From: JBGANR01 sp044222225
Lineage (GTDB): Bacteria; Actinomycetota; Actinomycetes; Mycobacteriales; Mycobacteriaceae
NCBI GenBank assembly: GCA_044222225.1
Contig: JBGANR010000006.1
Coordinates: 137,639 to 201,638 of the forward strand
DNA: 64,000 bases
Direction of reading: 5' to 3'
The notes beneath the pieces were generated by a model. That model had not been told where the DNA came from, searched no databases, and worked only from the letters and a program-made list of their open reading frames with translations. Shown piece after piece: positions 16,505 through 24,486 of this stretch. The position numbers and the translations under genes are program-made. Positions within the stretch are counted from its first letter, which is position 1; every line of letters begins with the position of its first letter.

Positions 16505-16548
16505 CAAAGATAGCCGAGCCTCTATTCAGAAAGGTGAGCGAACCCTTA
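16505..16548 (-). promoter_or_regulatory. Two tandem IdeR/DtxR-like boxes upstream of ferritin
   Basis: Two 19-bp sites, 16505-16523 and 16530-16548, lie 66-109 bp upstream of the ferritin start. Compared by eye with TWAGGTWAGSCTWACCTWA, the distal box (AAAGGTGAGCGAACCCTTA) matches at 14 of 19 positions and the proximal one at 12 of 19; their start points are 25 bp apart. Tandem iron boxes upstream of bfrB are the arrangement used for iron-dependent activation in Mycobacterium. Confidence 0.5.
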
Positions 16549-16674
16549 TTCGCGCGGCCATCGGTGCACCTCGGACACCGCACGCCGCCACGTGCCCGCC
16601 GCGGCGGCGAGAACTCGGGACTCGGCGTCACAGGAACCTCCGCGACGCGAACACCCGCCGACTAGGGTGTACGC

Positions 16675-17538
16675 ATGAAGCTCTCCGACGTCGTCGCCGT
16701 GCCCGCCCGCGTCGTCTTCACGATCGCCGACACCGCCATCGCCGCGGTCGAGGCCGGCACCGCCATCGCGCGCGTCACCACCGACAGCATCGAGAACGAG
16801 CTGGGCTCCATCCTCGGCTTCGAGACCACCGGCGTCACGGCCCGCACGCCGATCCAGCTGCTCGCGCACCTCGCCGATCTGCTCGCCGAAGACCGCCCGT
16901 TCGGCAAGATCCTCGCCCAGAACGGCCCGCTCGACCGGCTGCTGGAGCCCGGCGGCGTCATCGACCGGCTCACCGCCCACAACGGCCTGCTCGAACGCCT
17001 CACCGCGAGCGGCGGCGTCCTCGACCAGATGACGGAGAACGACGGCATCCTCAACCGGCTGCTCTCCAAGGACGGCCCGCTCGACCGGCTCAGCCGCGAA
17101 GGCGGCGTCATCGACCAGTTCACCGAGAACGAGGGCATCCTCGAACGCCTGACCAGCGAGGGCGGCGTCGTCGACAAGCTCACGGAGCCCGGCGGCATCC
17201 TCGACAAACTCACCGAAGCCGGCGGCATCCTCGACCGCGCCGCCGAGGACGGCGGCCTGCTCGATCAGGCACTCGGCGAGCACGGCGCCATCGAGCGGGC
17301 CATCGCTCCCGACGGCCCGCTCGACCGCGTCACCGAACTCACCGACGTCATCGGCGCGCTCGCCCCGAACATCGTCCAGATGCACGAGACGATCACCCAG
17401 CTCGCCGACACCGTCGAGCTGCTCTCGGCGGCCGTGACGCCGCTCGGCGAGCTCGTCGACCGTCTCCCCAAACGCCTCACCCGTGGCAAGCCGCCGCACC
17501 CCGGCGAGCGCATCCTCGGGCCGTCGTACGACGCCTGA
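16675..17538 (+). CDS. Decapeptide tandem-repeat protein, unknown family
   Basis: 287 residues, no signal peptide. Residues 1-70 are mostly helical with hydrophobic stretches. Residues 81-220 consist of 14 consecutive 10-residue units with no insertion or deletion, for example EPGGVIDRLT, SEGGVVDKLT, EPGGILDKLT and APDGPLDRVT. The consensus is x-x-(G/D/N)-G-x-(L/I/V)-(D/E)-(R/K/Q)-(L/M/F)-(T/L). Residues 71-80 look like a degenerate fifteenth unit. The C-terminus (221-287) is helical, then basic and Pro-rich. The strict decad with paired Gly and alternating hydrophobic and charged positions suggests a solenoid or an amphipathic surface-binding array. I do not recognise the family. It is monocistronic, between ferritin and endonuclease IV. 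Confidence 0.8.
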   Translation: MKLSDVVAVPARVVFTIADTAIAAVEAGTAIARVTTDSIENELGSILGFETTGVTARTPIQLLAHLADLLAEDRPFGKILAQNGPLDRLLEPGGVIDRLTAHNGLLERLTASGGVLDQMTENDGILNRLLSKDGPLDRLSREGGVIDQFTENEGILERLTSEGGVVDKLTEPGGILDKLTEAGGILDRAAEDGGLLDQALGEHGAIERAIAPDGPLDRVTELTDVIGALAPNIVQMHETITQLADTVELLSAAVTPLGELVDRLPKRLTRGKPPHPGERILGPSYDA

Positions 17539-17588
17539 CGAAGCCCGGCATCGCCATTCCTGTCGGACCCCGGTCGTAGGGTGTTTCC

Positions 17589-18368
17589 ATGCGCATCGGA
17601 GCACACGTCCGCAGCAGTTCCGACCCCCTCGGCGACGCCGCCGACCTGGGCGCGGACATCGTTCAGCTGTTCGTCACCGACCCTCAGAAATGGAGTAAAC
17701 CGGCGCCGCATCCGCAGACCGCGGCGCTTCGCGAGTCCGGCGTCGACGTCGTCGTGCACAGCTCGTACGTCATCAACGTCGCGAGTCTGAACAACCGGCT
17801 GCGCATGCCGTCGCGCAAGGCGGTCGCCGAGCAGGCCGCGGCCGCCGCCGAACTCGGCGCCATCGGCCTCGTCGTGCACGGCGGGCACGTCCGCGACAAC
17901 GAGGACGCCGCGCAGGGCTACCTCAACTGGCGCAAGCTCTTCGAGCGACAGGCCGACAAGGGCGGCTTCGGCGTGCCGATCCTCATCGAGAACACCGCGG
18001 GCGGCGAGAACGCGATGGCCCGGTTCGTCGAGGACGTCGAGCGGCTGTGGCTGGCGGTCGGCGATTTCGGCGACCAGGTGGGCTTCTGCCTCGACACCTG
18101 CCACGCGTGGGCGGCCGGGCTGGAACTCGGCGACCTCGTGACGCGCGTCAAGGCCGCCACCGGACGCATCGACCTCGTCCATCTCAACAACTCACGAGAC
18201 GAGTTCGGCTCGGCCCGCGACCGGCACGCACCGCTCGACGGCGGGCAGATCCCGACCGTCGACCTGCTGGCCGTGGCCGCGGAGGCCGGCGCCCCGGTGG
18301 TCCTCGAGACGCCCGCGGAGACCATCGATCGCGACCTGCGGATCGCCCGCGGCGTACTCGGCGCCTGA
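17589..18368 (+). CDS. nfo: Endonuclease IV (deoxyribonuclease IV)
   Basis: 259 residues, close to the actinobacterial length of about 250. It is a TIM-barrel, three-zinc AP endonuclease acting in base-excision repair: it cleaves 5' of abasic sites and trims blocked 3' ends. Family motifs are clear: MRIGAHVRSS, VVHSSYVINVAS, GLVVHGGHV, PILIENTAGG, VGFCLDTCHAWAAG, DLVHLNNSRDEFGSARDRHAPLDGG and PVVLETP. These supply the His/Glu/Asp zinc ligands. It has its own short leader after the decapeptide-repeat gene. Confidence 0.95.
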   Translation: MRIGAHVRSSSDPLGDAADLGADIVQLFVTDPQKWSKPAPHPQTAALRESGVDVVVHSSYVINVASLNNRLRMPSRKAVAEQAAAAAELGAIGLVVHGGHVRDNEDAAQGYLNWRKLFERQADKGGFGVPILIENTAGGENAMARFVEDVERLWLAVGDFGDQVGFCLDTCHAWAAGLELGDLVTRVKAATGRIDLVHLNNSRDEFGSARDRHAPLDGGQIPTVDLLAVAAEAGAPVVLETPAETIDRDLRIARGVLGA

Positions 18369-18403
18369 CGTCCGCCCCACTGACGAGAGGGTGCTTGCTG
18401 GAG

Positions 18404-18477
18404 TTGAACATGCCCGCGGAGCGAGCTACACTGGCCGTGTTACTCGCGGGTAACTTACCCGCAGGTCAATGTCGACC
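18404..18477 (+). promoter_or_regulatory. fadE5 promoter with overlapping palindromic operators
   Basis: A sigma-70-type promoter reads TTGAAC (18404-18409), a 17-nt spacer, then TACACT (18427-18432). The predicted transcription start falls at the edge of GTTAC-TCGCGG-GTAAC (18439-18454). This is interlocked with a second perfect palindrome, GCGGGTAA-C-TTACCCGC (18446-18462). The 12-mer TCAATGTCGACC follows at 18466-18477. The same TTAC-N6-GTAA core and the same 12-mer occur in the fadA2/fabG4 divergent promoter, so one repressor, probably TetR-type, may control both. Confidence 0.65.
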
Positions 18478-18525
18478 GGCAACCGGACTCGCGCCAGACG
18501 AATCCGGGGAGAGAGAAGGACCATC

Positions 18526-20361
18526 ATGGGCCACTACAAGTCCAACCTGCGCGATCTGCAGTTCAACCTTTTCGAGGTCTTCAAACTCGAGGAGGCGCTG
18601 GCCACCGGCGAGTACGGCGACCTGGACGCCGAGACCGCCGTCGAGATGCTGAAGGAGGTCGCACGGCTCACCGAGGGGCCCCTCGCCGAGCCGTTCGCCG
18701 ACACCGACCGCAATCCGCCGGTGTTCGACCCGGCCACGCACACCATCTCGATCCCCGAGCCGTTCAAGAAGGCGATCCGCACGTTCACCGAGTCGGGCTG
18801 GCAGTTCACCGGCCTGCGCGAGGAGCTCGGCGGCATCCCGACGCCGTCGATGCTCAAGTGGGCCATCGCCGAGCTCTTCCTCGGCTCCCAGCCGGCCGCG
18901 TTCATGTATCTGGCGGGCCCCGCGTTCGCCCAGGTCTTCTACAACAACGGCACCGACGAGCAGAAGAAGTGGGCCGAGGTCATCACCGAGCGCGGCTGGG
19001 GCGCCACGATGGTGCTCACCGAGCCCGACGCCGGCTCGGACGTCGGCGCCGGCCGCACGAAGGCCGTGCAGCAGGACGACGGCACGTGGCACATCGAGGG
19101 CGTCAAGCGCTTCATCACCTCGGCGGATTCGGACGATCTCTTCGAGAACCTCTTCCACCTCGTGCTCGCCCGCCCCGAGGGCGCGGGCCCCGGCACCAAG
19201 GGGCTCTCCCTCTTCTACGTGCCCAAGACCCACTTCGACTTCGAGACCCAGACCTTCGGCGAGCGCAACGGCGTCTTCGTCACGAACGTCGAACACAAGA
19301 TGGGCCTCAAGGCGTCCGCCACCTGTGAGCTGAGCTTCGGCCTGCACGGCGTCCCCGCCAAGGGCTGGCTGGTCGGCGAGGTGCACAACGGCATCGCGCA
19401 GATGTTCGACGTCATCGAGCACGCCCGCATGATGGTCGGCACCAAGGCCATCGCGACGCTGTCCACCGGCTACCTCAACGCGCTCGAGTACGCCAAGGAG
19501 CGTGTCCAGGGCGCCGACCTCACGCAGATGATGGACAAGGCCGCGCCGCGCGTCACCATCACGCATCACCCGGACGTCCGCCGCAGCCTGATGACGCAGA
19601 AGGCGTACGCCGAGGGCCTGCGCGCCGTCTACCTGTACACCGCCGCGCACCAGGACGAGAACACCGCCGCGCTGGTCACCGGCGCCGACAAGGCCACCGC
19701 GTTCCGCGTCAACGACCTGCTGCTGCCGATAGTCAAGGGCGTCGGTTCGGAGCGGGCGTACGAGAAGCTCACCGAGTCGCTGCAGACGCTCGGCGGCTCC
19801 GGCTTCCTGCAGGACTACCCGATCGAGCAGTACATCCGCGACTCGAAGATCGACTCGCTGTACGAGGGCACGACGGCGATCCAGGCGCAGGACTTCTTCT
19901 TCCGCAAGATCATCCGGGACAAGGGCGTCGCGCTCGGCTTCATCGCCGGCCAGATCAACACCTTCCTGCAGACCGAGGCGGCCGACGGCCGGCTCAAGGG
20001 TGAGAAGGAGCTGCTGCGGACGGCGCTCGACGACGTCCAGGCGATCGCCGCGACGCTGACCGGCTGGCTCATGGGCGCCCAGGAGCAGCCGGCCGAGCTG
20101 TACAAGATCGGCCTCGGCTCGGTGCGCTTCCTCATGGCCGTCGGTGACCTGCTCATCGGCTACCTGCTGCTGCAGCAGGCCGAGATCGCCTCCGCGGCCC
20201 TCGACGCCGGCGCCGAGGGCGCCGACAAGCCGTTCTACGAGGGCAAGGTCGCCGTGGCCACCTTCTTCGCCAAGAACATGCTCCCGCTGCTCACCTCGGT
20301 TCGCAGCGTCGTCGAGAACATCGACAACGAGGTCATGGAGCTGGACGAAGCCGCGTTCTGA
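18526..20361 (+). CDS. fadE5: Acyl-CoA dehydrogenase FadE5
   Basis: 611 residues from ATG 18526 (AGAAGGA upstream), the same length I recall for M. tuberculosis FadE5. FAD-dependent enzyme of the first beta-oxidation step, introducing the trans-2 double bond in acyl-CoA. It has the N-terminal extension typical of large bacterial ACADs (MGHYKSNLRDLQFNLFEVF), the flavin-binding MVLTEPDAGSDVGAG and RFITSADSDD segments, and the C-terminal SLQTLGGSGFLQDYPIEQYIRD and DSLYEGTTAIQAQDF motifs. FadE5 in mycobacteria accepts a broad range of chain lengths. It is transcribed alone from a promoter with palindromic operators and in the same locus as fadA2, fabG4 and htdX. Confidence 0.93.
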   Translation: MGHYKSNLRDLQFNLFEVFKLEEALATGEYGDLDAETAVEMLKEVARLTEGPLAEPFADTDRNPPVFDPATHTISIPEPFKKAIRTFTESGWQFTGLREELGGIPTPSMLKWAIAELFLGSQPAAFMYLAGPAFAQVFYNNGTDEQKKWAEVITERGWGATMVLTEPDAGSDVGAGRTKAVQQDDGTWHIEGVKRFITSADSDDLFENLFHLVLARPEGAGPGTKGLSLFYVPKTHFDFETQTFGERNGVFVTNVEHKMGLKASATCELSFGLHGVPAKGWLVGEVHNGIAQMFDVIEHARMMVGTKAIATLSTGYLNALEYAKERVQGADLTQMMDKAAPRVTITHHPDVRRSLMTQKAYAEGLRAVYLYTAAHQDENTAALVTGADKATAFRVNDLLLPIVKGVGSERAYEKLTESLQTLGGSGFLQDYPIEQYIRDSKIDSLYEGTTAIQAQDFFFRKIIRDKGVALGFIAGQINTFLQTEAADGRLKGEKELLRTALDDVQAIAATLTGWLMGAQEQPAELYKIGLGSVRFLMAVGDLLIGYLLLQQAEIASAALDAGAEGADKPFYEGKVAVATFFAKNMLPLLTSVRSVVENIDNEVMELDEAAF

Positions 20362-20379
20362 CACGGCGCGGTCATGAAA

Positions 20380-20469
20380 GGGTGACGGGATGACCGTGGT
20401 CGCAGAGAAGATCGGCGGCGCAAAGGGAACGTCGCAGGGGGTGGCGGGATGACCGTGGTCGCGGAGAAG
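20380..20469 (+). repeat. 31-bp direct repeat containing a duplicated translation start
   Basis: The segments about 20380-20410 and 20439-20469, 59 bp apart, both read GGGTGRCGGGATGACCGTGG followed by TCGCRGAGAAG and differ at two positions only. Both carry a ribosome site and an ATG followed by TVVAEK. The upstream copy opens the 20-codon frame at 20390-20452, and the downstream copy is the ABC-ATPase-like gene start. Confidence 0.7.
20390..20452 (+). CDS. 20-codon leader-like ORF overlapping the ATPase-like gene
   Basis: MTVVAEKIGGAKG and seven more residues, ending TGA at 20450-20452, which overlaps the next ATG at 20449 (ATGA). Its first seven codons duplicate those of the downstream gene. 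It could be a coupling leader peptide or the remnant of a deleted paralogue; the good ribosome site (GGGTGACGGG) makes translation plausible. Confidence 0.4.
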   Translation: MTVVAEKIGGAKGTSQGVAG

Positions 20470-21111
20470 ACGGACGGGCTCGTCGTCGAGGGGCTCGGGC
20501 TCGACCGCGAGCTCGGCACGCTGTTCGCCGGCGTCTCGTTGACGACGTCCGCGTCCGGCCTCTACGCGGTGTGCGGGATGTCCGGCGCCGACCGGACGTC
20601 CCTGCTCCTGACGCTCGCCGGCCGGCTCGCGCCGTCTCGCGGGTCGGTCTCGCTGTTCGGGGCGGCCAAGCGCGCCACGATCCGGGAGAACTGCTCGATC
20701 GCGGGTTTCGCGACGATCGACGACCTCGACGAGACCGTCACCGTCCGCGCGATCCTCGTCGAGCAGATCCGCTGGCTGACGCCGTGGTGGAAACCCGCGC
20801 CGCGGCCGTCGGACGCCGAACTGACGCAGATGCTCACTCCCGCGTTCGGACACCTGCCCATCCCCGATCCGCGCTCGCTCGTCATCGAGCTGTCCGATCT
20901 CGACGACCTGCTGCTGCGCATCGCCCTCGCCTTGTCGATGGGCCGCCGCTGCCTCATCGTCGACGACATCGAGCAGGTCCGTCGCGCCGAGCACCTCCCC
21001 GAGCTCGTCGCCCGGCTGCAGACGTTGGCCGAGCGTCGGCTCGTCGTCGTCGGCGCCGTCAACCGGCCGGGCGGTGTTCCGGCGGGCAACATCCTCACGT
21101 TCGGTAGCTGA
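20449..21111 (+). CDS. ABC ATPase-like protein with degenerate nucleotide-binding motifs
   Basis: 220 residues with the layout of an ABC nucleotide-binding domain, but the key motifs are altered. The Walker A region reads GMSGADRTSLLLTLAG, with Asp and Arg in place of the invariant Gly and Lys. The region equivalent to LSGGQ reads ELSDLDDLLLRIALALS. The Walker B region reads CLIVDDIEQ, with Asp where the catalytic Glu is expected. It is therefore likely to be a weak or inactive ATPase. The YhgE/Pip membrane gene lies 0.9 kb downstream, and pairs of such ATPase-like and YhgE proteins are common in Mycobacteriales, so a shared role is probable. Confidence 0.7.
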   Translation: MTVVAEKTDGLVVEGLGLDRELGTLFAGVSLTTSASGLYAVCGMSGADRTSLLLTLAGRLAPSRGSVSLFGAAKRATIRENCSIAGFATIDDLDETVTVRAILVEQIRWLTPWWKPAPRPSDAELTQMLTPAFGHLPIPDPRSLVIELSDLDDLLLRIALALSMGRRCLIVDDIEQVRRAEHLPELVARLQTLAERRLVVVGAVNRPGGVPAGNILTFGS

Positions 21112-21194
21112 GCCCGCCCAAAAACTGTAAAAATCAGGGGGTCCAACCCGTATATGAGGCTGGACCCCCTGATTTTTACAGTTTTTGGGCGGGC
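21112..21194. repeat. 34-bp perfect inverted repeat filling the gap between convergent genes
   Basis: Arms 21112-21145 and 21161-21194 are exact reverse complements separated by 15 nt. The left arm begins on the base after the TGA of the ATPase-like gene; the right arm ends on the first base of the convergent hydrolase's stop. The arms contain internal A5 and T5 tracts inside the stem, which differs from an ordinary intrinsic terminator with a trailing U-tract. It probably ends both transcripts and may be a captured palindromic element. Confidence 0.85.
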
Positions 21195-21826
21195 TACCGG
21201 TCTCGCCACCTGGTCAGCCACGGTTCGACGACCGCCGCCAGCTCCGGGCCGCCGCGCAGCGCATGCGCCTGACCTGCGACGACGTGCAGATGCGCGACGT
21301 CCGCCGCGTCGGGGATGCCGAACGGGTCACGCGAGCCGTTGACGACGACGACCTCCGGTGCGCTGCGGAGTTCCTCGACCCGCGACTTCTCCGGCTTGCC
21401 CGGCGGATGCAGCGGGAACGCAAGCGCCAGTACACCTCGCGCGCCGGTCGCGACGGCCGTCCGGCAGGCGACGCGGGCGCCGTTGCTGCGTCCGCCCGCG
21501 ATCAGCGGCACGTCGCCGAGGCGTTCGCGCAGGTCAGCGACGATGTCGCACCAGGCCTGGTCCTGACGCACCGCCGAGCCCGGCGCGCGTCCACCCGCGA
21601 CGCGGTACGGCTGCAGCACCCGCGCGACGGCGCCGCCGAGCCCGAGCGCCGCGTCACGCACCGTCAGCAGGTCGGGGGCGTCGACGCCACCGCCCGCGCT
21701 GTGGGTGAGGACGAGGAGAAACGCCGGGTCACCGCAACCGTCGAGCGCGACGTGGGCGTTCCCGGCACTCGTCGGCACGATCAGTTCCTCGCGGCGGACG
21801 GATCCGGACGGCGACGGTCGTTCCAT
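21194..21826 (-). CDS. Small alpha/beta hydrolase (dienelactone-hydrolase/TEX30-like)
   Basis: 210 residues from ATG 21826. The nucleophile elbow is GGRSNGARVA (Ser within G-x-S-x-G), preceded by the oxyanion segment LTHSAGGG near residue 30. An Asp in VVNGSRDPFGIP and a His in GQAHAL complete the catalytic triad. The KANL3/TEX30-like layout suggests a small esterase or hydrolase; the substrate is unknown. It lies on the opposite strand between the ATPase-like gene and its probable partner, the YhgE gene, so it appears to be an insertion in that pair. Confidence 0.8.
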   Translation of the reverse strand: MERPSPSGSVRREELIVPTSAGNAHVALDGCGDPAFLLVLTHSAGGGVDAPDLLTVRDAALGLGGAVARVLQPYRVAGGRAPGSAVRQDQAWCDIVADLRERLGDVPLIAGGRSNGARVACRTAVATGARGVLALAFPLHPPGKPEKSRVEELRSAPEVVVVNGSRDPFGIPDAADVAHLHVVAGQAHALRGGPELAAVVEPWLTRWRDR

Positions 21827-21984
21827 GCGGCACGACGCTACGCGGCCCACGGGACGCAGCCTCCGGGCAGCTACTACCGACCAGTAATATTCACTTTCGT
21901 CACAGCACCGTCGTGCGGGCATAGGCTGACGCCCCAGACGGACCGGCGCCGCGGCCGGACCGACAGCGGTCAGAAAGGGCGGAC

Positions 21985-23988
21985 ATGCTCGCCGGACTCA
22001 CCCTCGGAACCGAGATCAAGCGCTTCGGACGGAGCCGCTTCACCCGGGCGGCCGTCGTCGTCCTCGCGGTGCTCCCGCTCGTCTACGGCGCGCTGTACCT
22101 GTGGGCGTTCTGGGATCCGTTCGGCAACGTGAACAAGCTGCCGGTGGCGCTGGTCAACTCCGACCGCGGCGCGACGTCCGACGGCACGCGGGTGACGGCC
22201 GGCGACGACGTCGCGCGCGGCCTCGAGGAGAGCGGCGCGCTGCAGTGGCACACCGAGTCGCCGGCCGGTGCGGCGAAGGGCGTCGCCGAGGGCAAGTACT
22301 ACTTCGCCGTCGAGTTGCCGGAGGACTTCTCGGCCGCCGTCGCCTCGCCGACCTCGGGGAATCCGCGGAAAGCGCAGCTCAAGGCGTATTTCAACGACGC
22401 CAACAACTACATCTCGACGACGATCGGGCGCACCGCGCTCAACGAGATCCGCGCGGCCGTCGCGAACAAGATCTCGACGGCCGCGGTCGACCAGGTGCTC
22501 GTGGGGCTGCTCACCGCGGGTGACGGCGTCAAGCAGGCCGCCGACGGCGCGGGCAAGCTGGCGACAGGCGCCAAGGACCTCGACACCGGGGCACAGAAGC
22601 TCCGCGGCGGCGCCGCCGAACTGTCCGGCGGCATCGACCAGGCCCGCGACGGCTCGCGCACCCTGGCCGGCGGCGTCCACGAGTTGCGCGGCGGCATCGA
22701 CCAGGCGACCGGCGGCATCATCCGGCTCACCGACGGCCTCGCTCAACTGAACCTCGGCGCCGTCCAGCTCGGCGACGGTGCGGCCGCGCTCGCGGCGGGC
22801 GTCGAACGGGCGACGGCACCCGTGGCCGGCGTCCAGGCCGCTCAACAGACCACGTTGACGCAGCTCGACGGCATCATCGCCCAACTGCGCGCCAATCCGG
22901 CGACGGCCCAGGCGGCCCGCGACCTACAGCGATTCCGCGACACCCAGATCGCGAACGGTCCGGCCGCCACGACGCTCGCCCAGCTCGCGACGCTGCGCGA
23001 CGGCGCCCAGCGACTCTCGGCGAATCTCGCACCCGGCAGCCCGCTGCGCAACGGGCTCAACGCGGCGACGTCCGGCGGCGGCGAGCTGCGCGACGGACTG
23101 TTGCGGCTGCAGTCCGGCGCGGCGCAGCTCGACGACGGCGCGGCCACGCTCGCCACCGGCCTGGTCAAGCTCAGCGACGGCGGGCATCAGTTGCGGGACG
23201 GCACCGTCGAACTCGCCAAGGGCTCCACACAGCTCAAAGACGGCTCGGCCGAGCTCGCCACCAAGCTGCGCGAGGGCGCCGGCAGCGTCCCCACCTGGGA
23301 CGACGGTCAGCGGCAGCAGATCGCGGCCGTCATCGGCGGCCCCGTCGACCTCGCGTCGACGCACGAGAACGCCGCCCCGAACTTCGGCACCGGCATGGCG
23401 CCGTTCTTCCTCTCGCTCGCGCTGTTCTTCGGCGGCGTCGTCATCTGGATGACGCTCCGCCCGTTGCAGACGCGCCCCATCGCGGCGGGGATCAACCCGC
23501 TGCGGATCGCACTGTCGTCCTATCTGCCGGCGGTGCTCATCGCCGTCGCGCAGTCGGTCATCCTGTACGCCGTCGTGCGCTGGGCGCTCGGGCTGGAGCC
23601 GAGGCATCCGATCGGCATGCTCGCGTTCATGCTGCTGGCGAGCCTGAGCTTCGTCGCGCTCGTCCAGGCGATCAACGCGCTGCTCGGCCCGACGGTCGGC
23701 CGCGTCACGACGCTGGCACTGCTCATGCTGCAGCTGGTCAGCTCCGGCGGCATGTACCCGGTGGAGACGACGAGCCGGTTCTTCCAGATCCTGCACCCGT
23801 TCGATCCGCTGTCCTACGGCGTCAACGGCCTGCGCCAGCTCGTCATGGGCGGCGTCGACGAGCGGCTGTGGATCTCGGTGATCGTGCTCATCGGCATCTG
23901 GGCCGGCTCGCTGACGGTGACGACCCTCTCGGCCCGTCGGAACCGGCAGTGGAACCTCATGCGCCTGCTGCCGCCGATCACGACCTGA
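21985..23988 (+). CDS. YhgE/Pip-family membrane protein
   Basis: 667 residues. One N-terminal membrane helix (about residues 14-34, VVVLAVLPLVYGALYLWAF) is followed by an extracytoplasmic region of about 450 residues. That region includes an ABC2-type head (VALVNSDRGATSDGTRV) and long arrays of the GAxxLxxG repeat typical of YhgE proteins (for example GAKDLDTGAQKLRGGAAELSGG). Six C-terminal helices form an ABC2-type membrane domain. Members include the phage infection protein of Lactococcus and type VII secretion accessory proteins such as EsaA. Its exporter partner here is probably the ATPase-like protein at 20449-21111. Ribosome site GAAAGGGCGG precedes ATG 21985. Confidence 0.88.
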   Translation: MLAGLTLGTEIKRFGRSRFTRAAVVVLAVLPLVYGALYLWAFWDPFGNVNKLPVALVNSDRGATSDGTRVTAGDDVARGLEESGALQWHTESPAGAAKGVAEGKYYFAVELPEDFSAAVASPTSGNPRKAQLKAYFNDANNYISTTIGRTALNEIRAAVANKISTAAVDQVLVGLLTAGDGVKQAADGAGKLATGAKDLDTGAQKLRGGAAELSGGIDQARDGSRTLAGGVHELRGGIDQATGGIIRLTDGLAQLNLGAVQLGDGAAALAAGVERATAPVAGVQAAQQTTLTQLDGIIAQLRANPATAQAARDLQRFRDTQIANGPAATTLAQLATLRDGAQRLSANLAPGSPLRNGLNAATSGGGELRDGLLRLQSGAAQLDDGAATLATGLVKLSDGGHQLRDGTVELAKGSTQLKDGSAELATKLREGAGSVPTWDDGQRQQIAAVIGGPVDLASTHENAAPNFGTGMAPFFLSLALFFGGVVIWMTLRPLQTRPIAAGINPLRIALSSYLPAVLIAVAQSVILYAVVRWALGLEPRHPIGMLAFMLLASLSFVALVQAINALLGPTVGRVTTLALLMLQLVSSGGMYPVETTSRFFQILHPFDPLSYGVNGLRQLVMGGVDERLWISVIVLIGIWAGSLTVTTLSARRNRQWNLMRLLPPITT

Positions 23989-23994
23989 CGCCGC

Positions 23995-24420
23995 CTACGT
24001 CACGCAGAACTCATTACCCTCCGGGTCCGCCAACGTGATCCACGCGTACGGGCCCTGCTGGGCGTCCCACAGGAACGTCGCGCCCGCGGCGATCAGCTCG
24101 TCGGCCTTCTCCCGACGCCCCTCGCCGACCCGGACGTCCAGGTGCAGCCGGTTCTTCACCGACTTCGGCTCCGGCACCGCCTGGAACAGCACGCGCGGCC
24201 GGCCGGCGTTCTCGGGGTCGCGGATCGCGGCGCCGACGCTCCACGCGAGCTTTCCGTTCCAGCGCAGCGTGTCCTCCTGACGCGCGTGCCCGGCGTCGAC
24301 CATGCGCTGGATGAACGCCTCGTCACTCGGTTCGACCTGCCAGCCGAGCGCCGCCGCCCACCAGTCGGCCTGCGCGTGCGGGTTGACGGCGTCCACGACC
24401 ACCTGAAACTCGTAGCTCAT
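23995..24420 (-). CDS. VOC-superfamily (glyoxalase-like) protein
   Basis: 141 residues, with two beta-alpha-beta-beta-beta modules. The first begins FQVVVDAVNPHAQADWWAAALGW, the second NRLHLDVRVGEGRREKADEL and ends WITLADPEGNEFCV, the usual metal-site Glu segment. Members of this subgroup are annotated glyoxalase-like or bleomycin-resistance-like and mostly lack a known substrate. It is convergent with YhgE (7-nt gap) and divergent from yccF. Confidence 0.85.
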   Translation of the reverse strand: MSYEFQVVVDAVNPHAQADWWAAALGWQVEPSDEAFIQRMVDAGHARQEDTLRWNGKLAWSVGAAIRDPENAGRPRVLFQAVPEPKSVKNRLHLDVRVGEGRREKADELIAAGATFLWDAQQGPYAWITLADPEGNEFCVT

Positions 24421-24486
24421 GCCTCGAGCCTAGCCGATCAGACGAACGGACTGGCGAATAATATCGCCGTCCGGATACTGGAGTCC

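Noticed and set aside
16915..17334. Possible DNA-level minisatellite
   Set aside because: The 30-bp units are too diverged in sequence for recent tandem duplication; the regularity is at the protein level, so it is reported as a protein repeat.
18466..20994. 842-codon minus-strand frame opposite fadE5
   Set aside because: fadE5 is certain on the plus strand; the antisense translation is low-complexity charged sequence with no recognisable fold.
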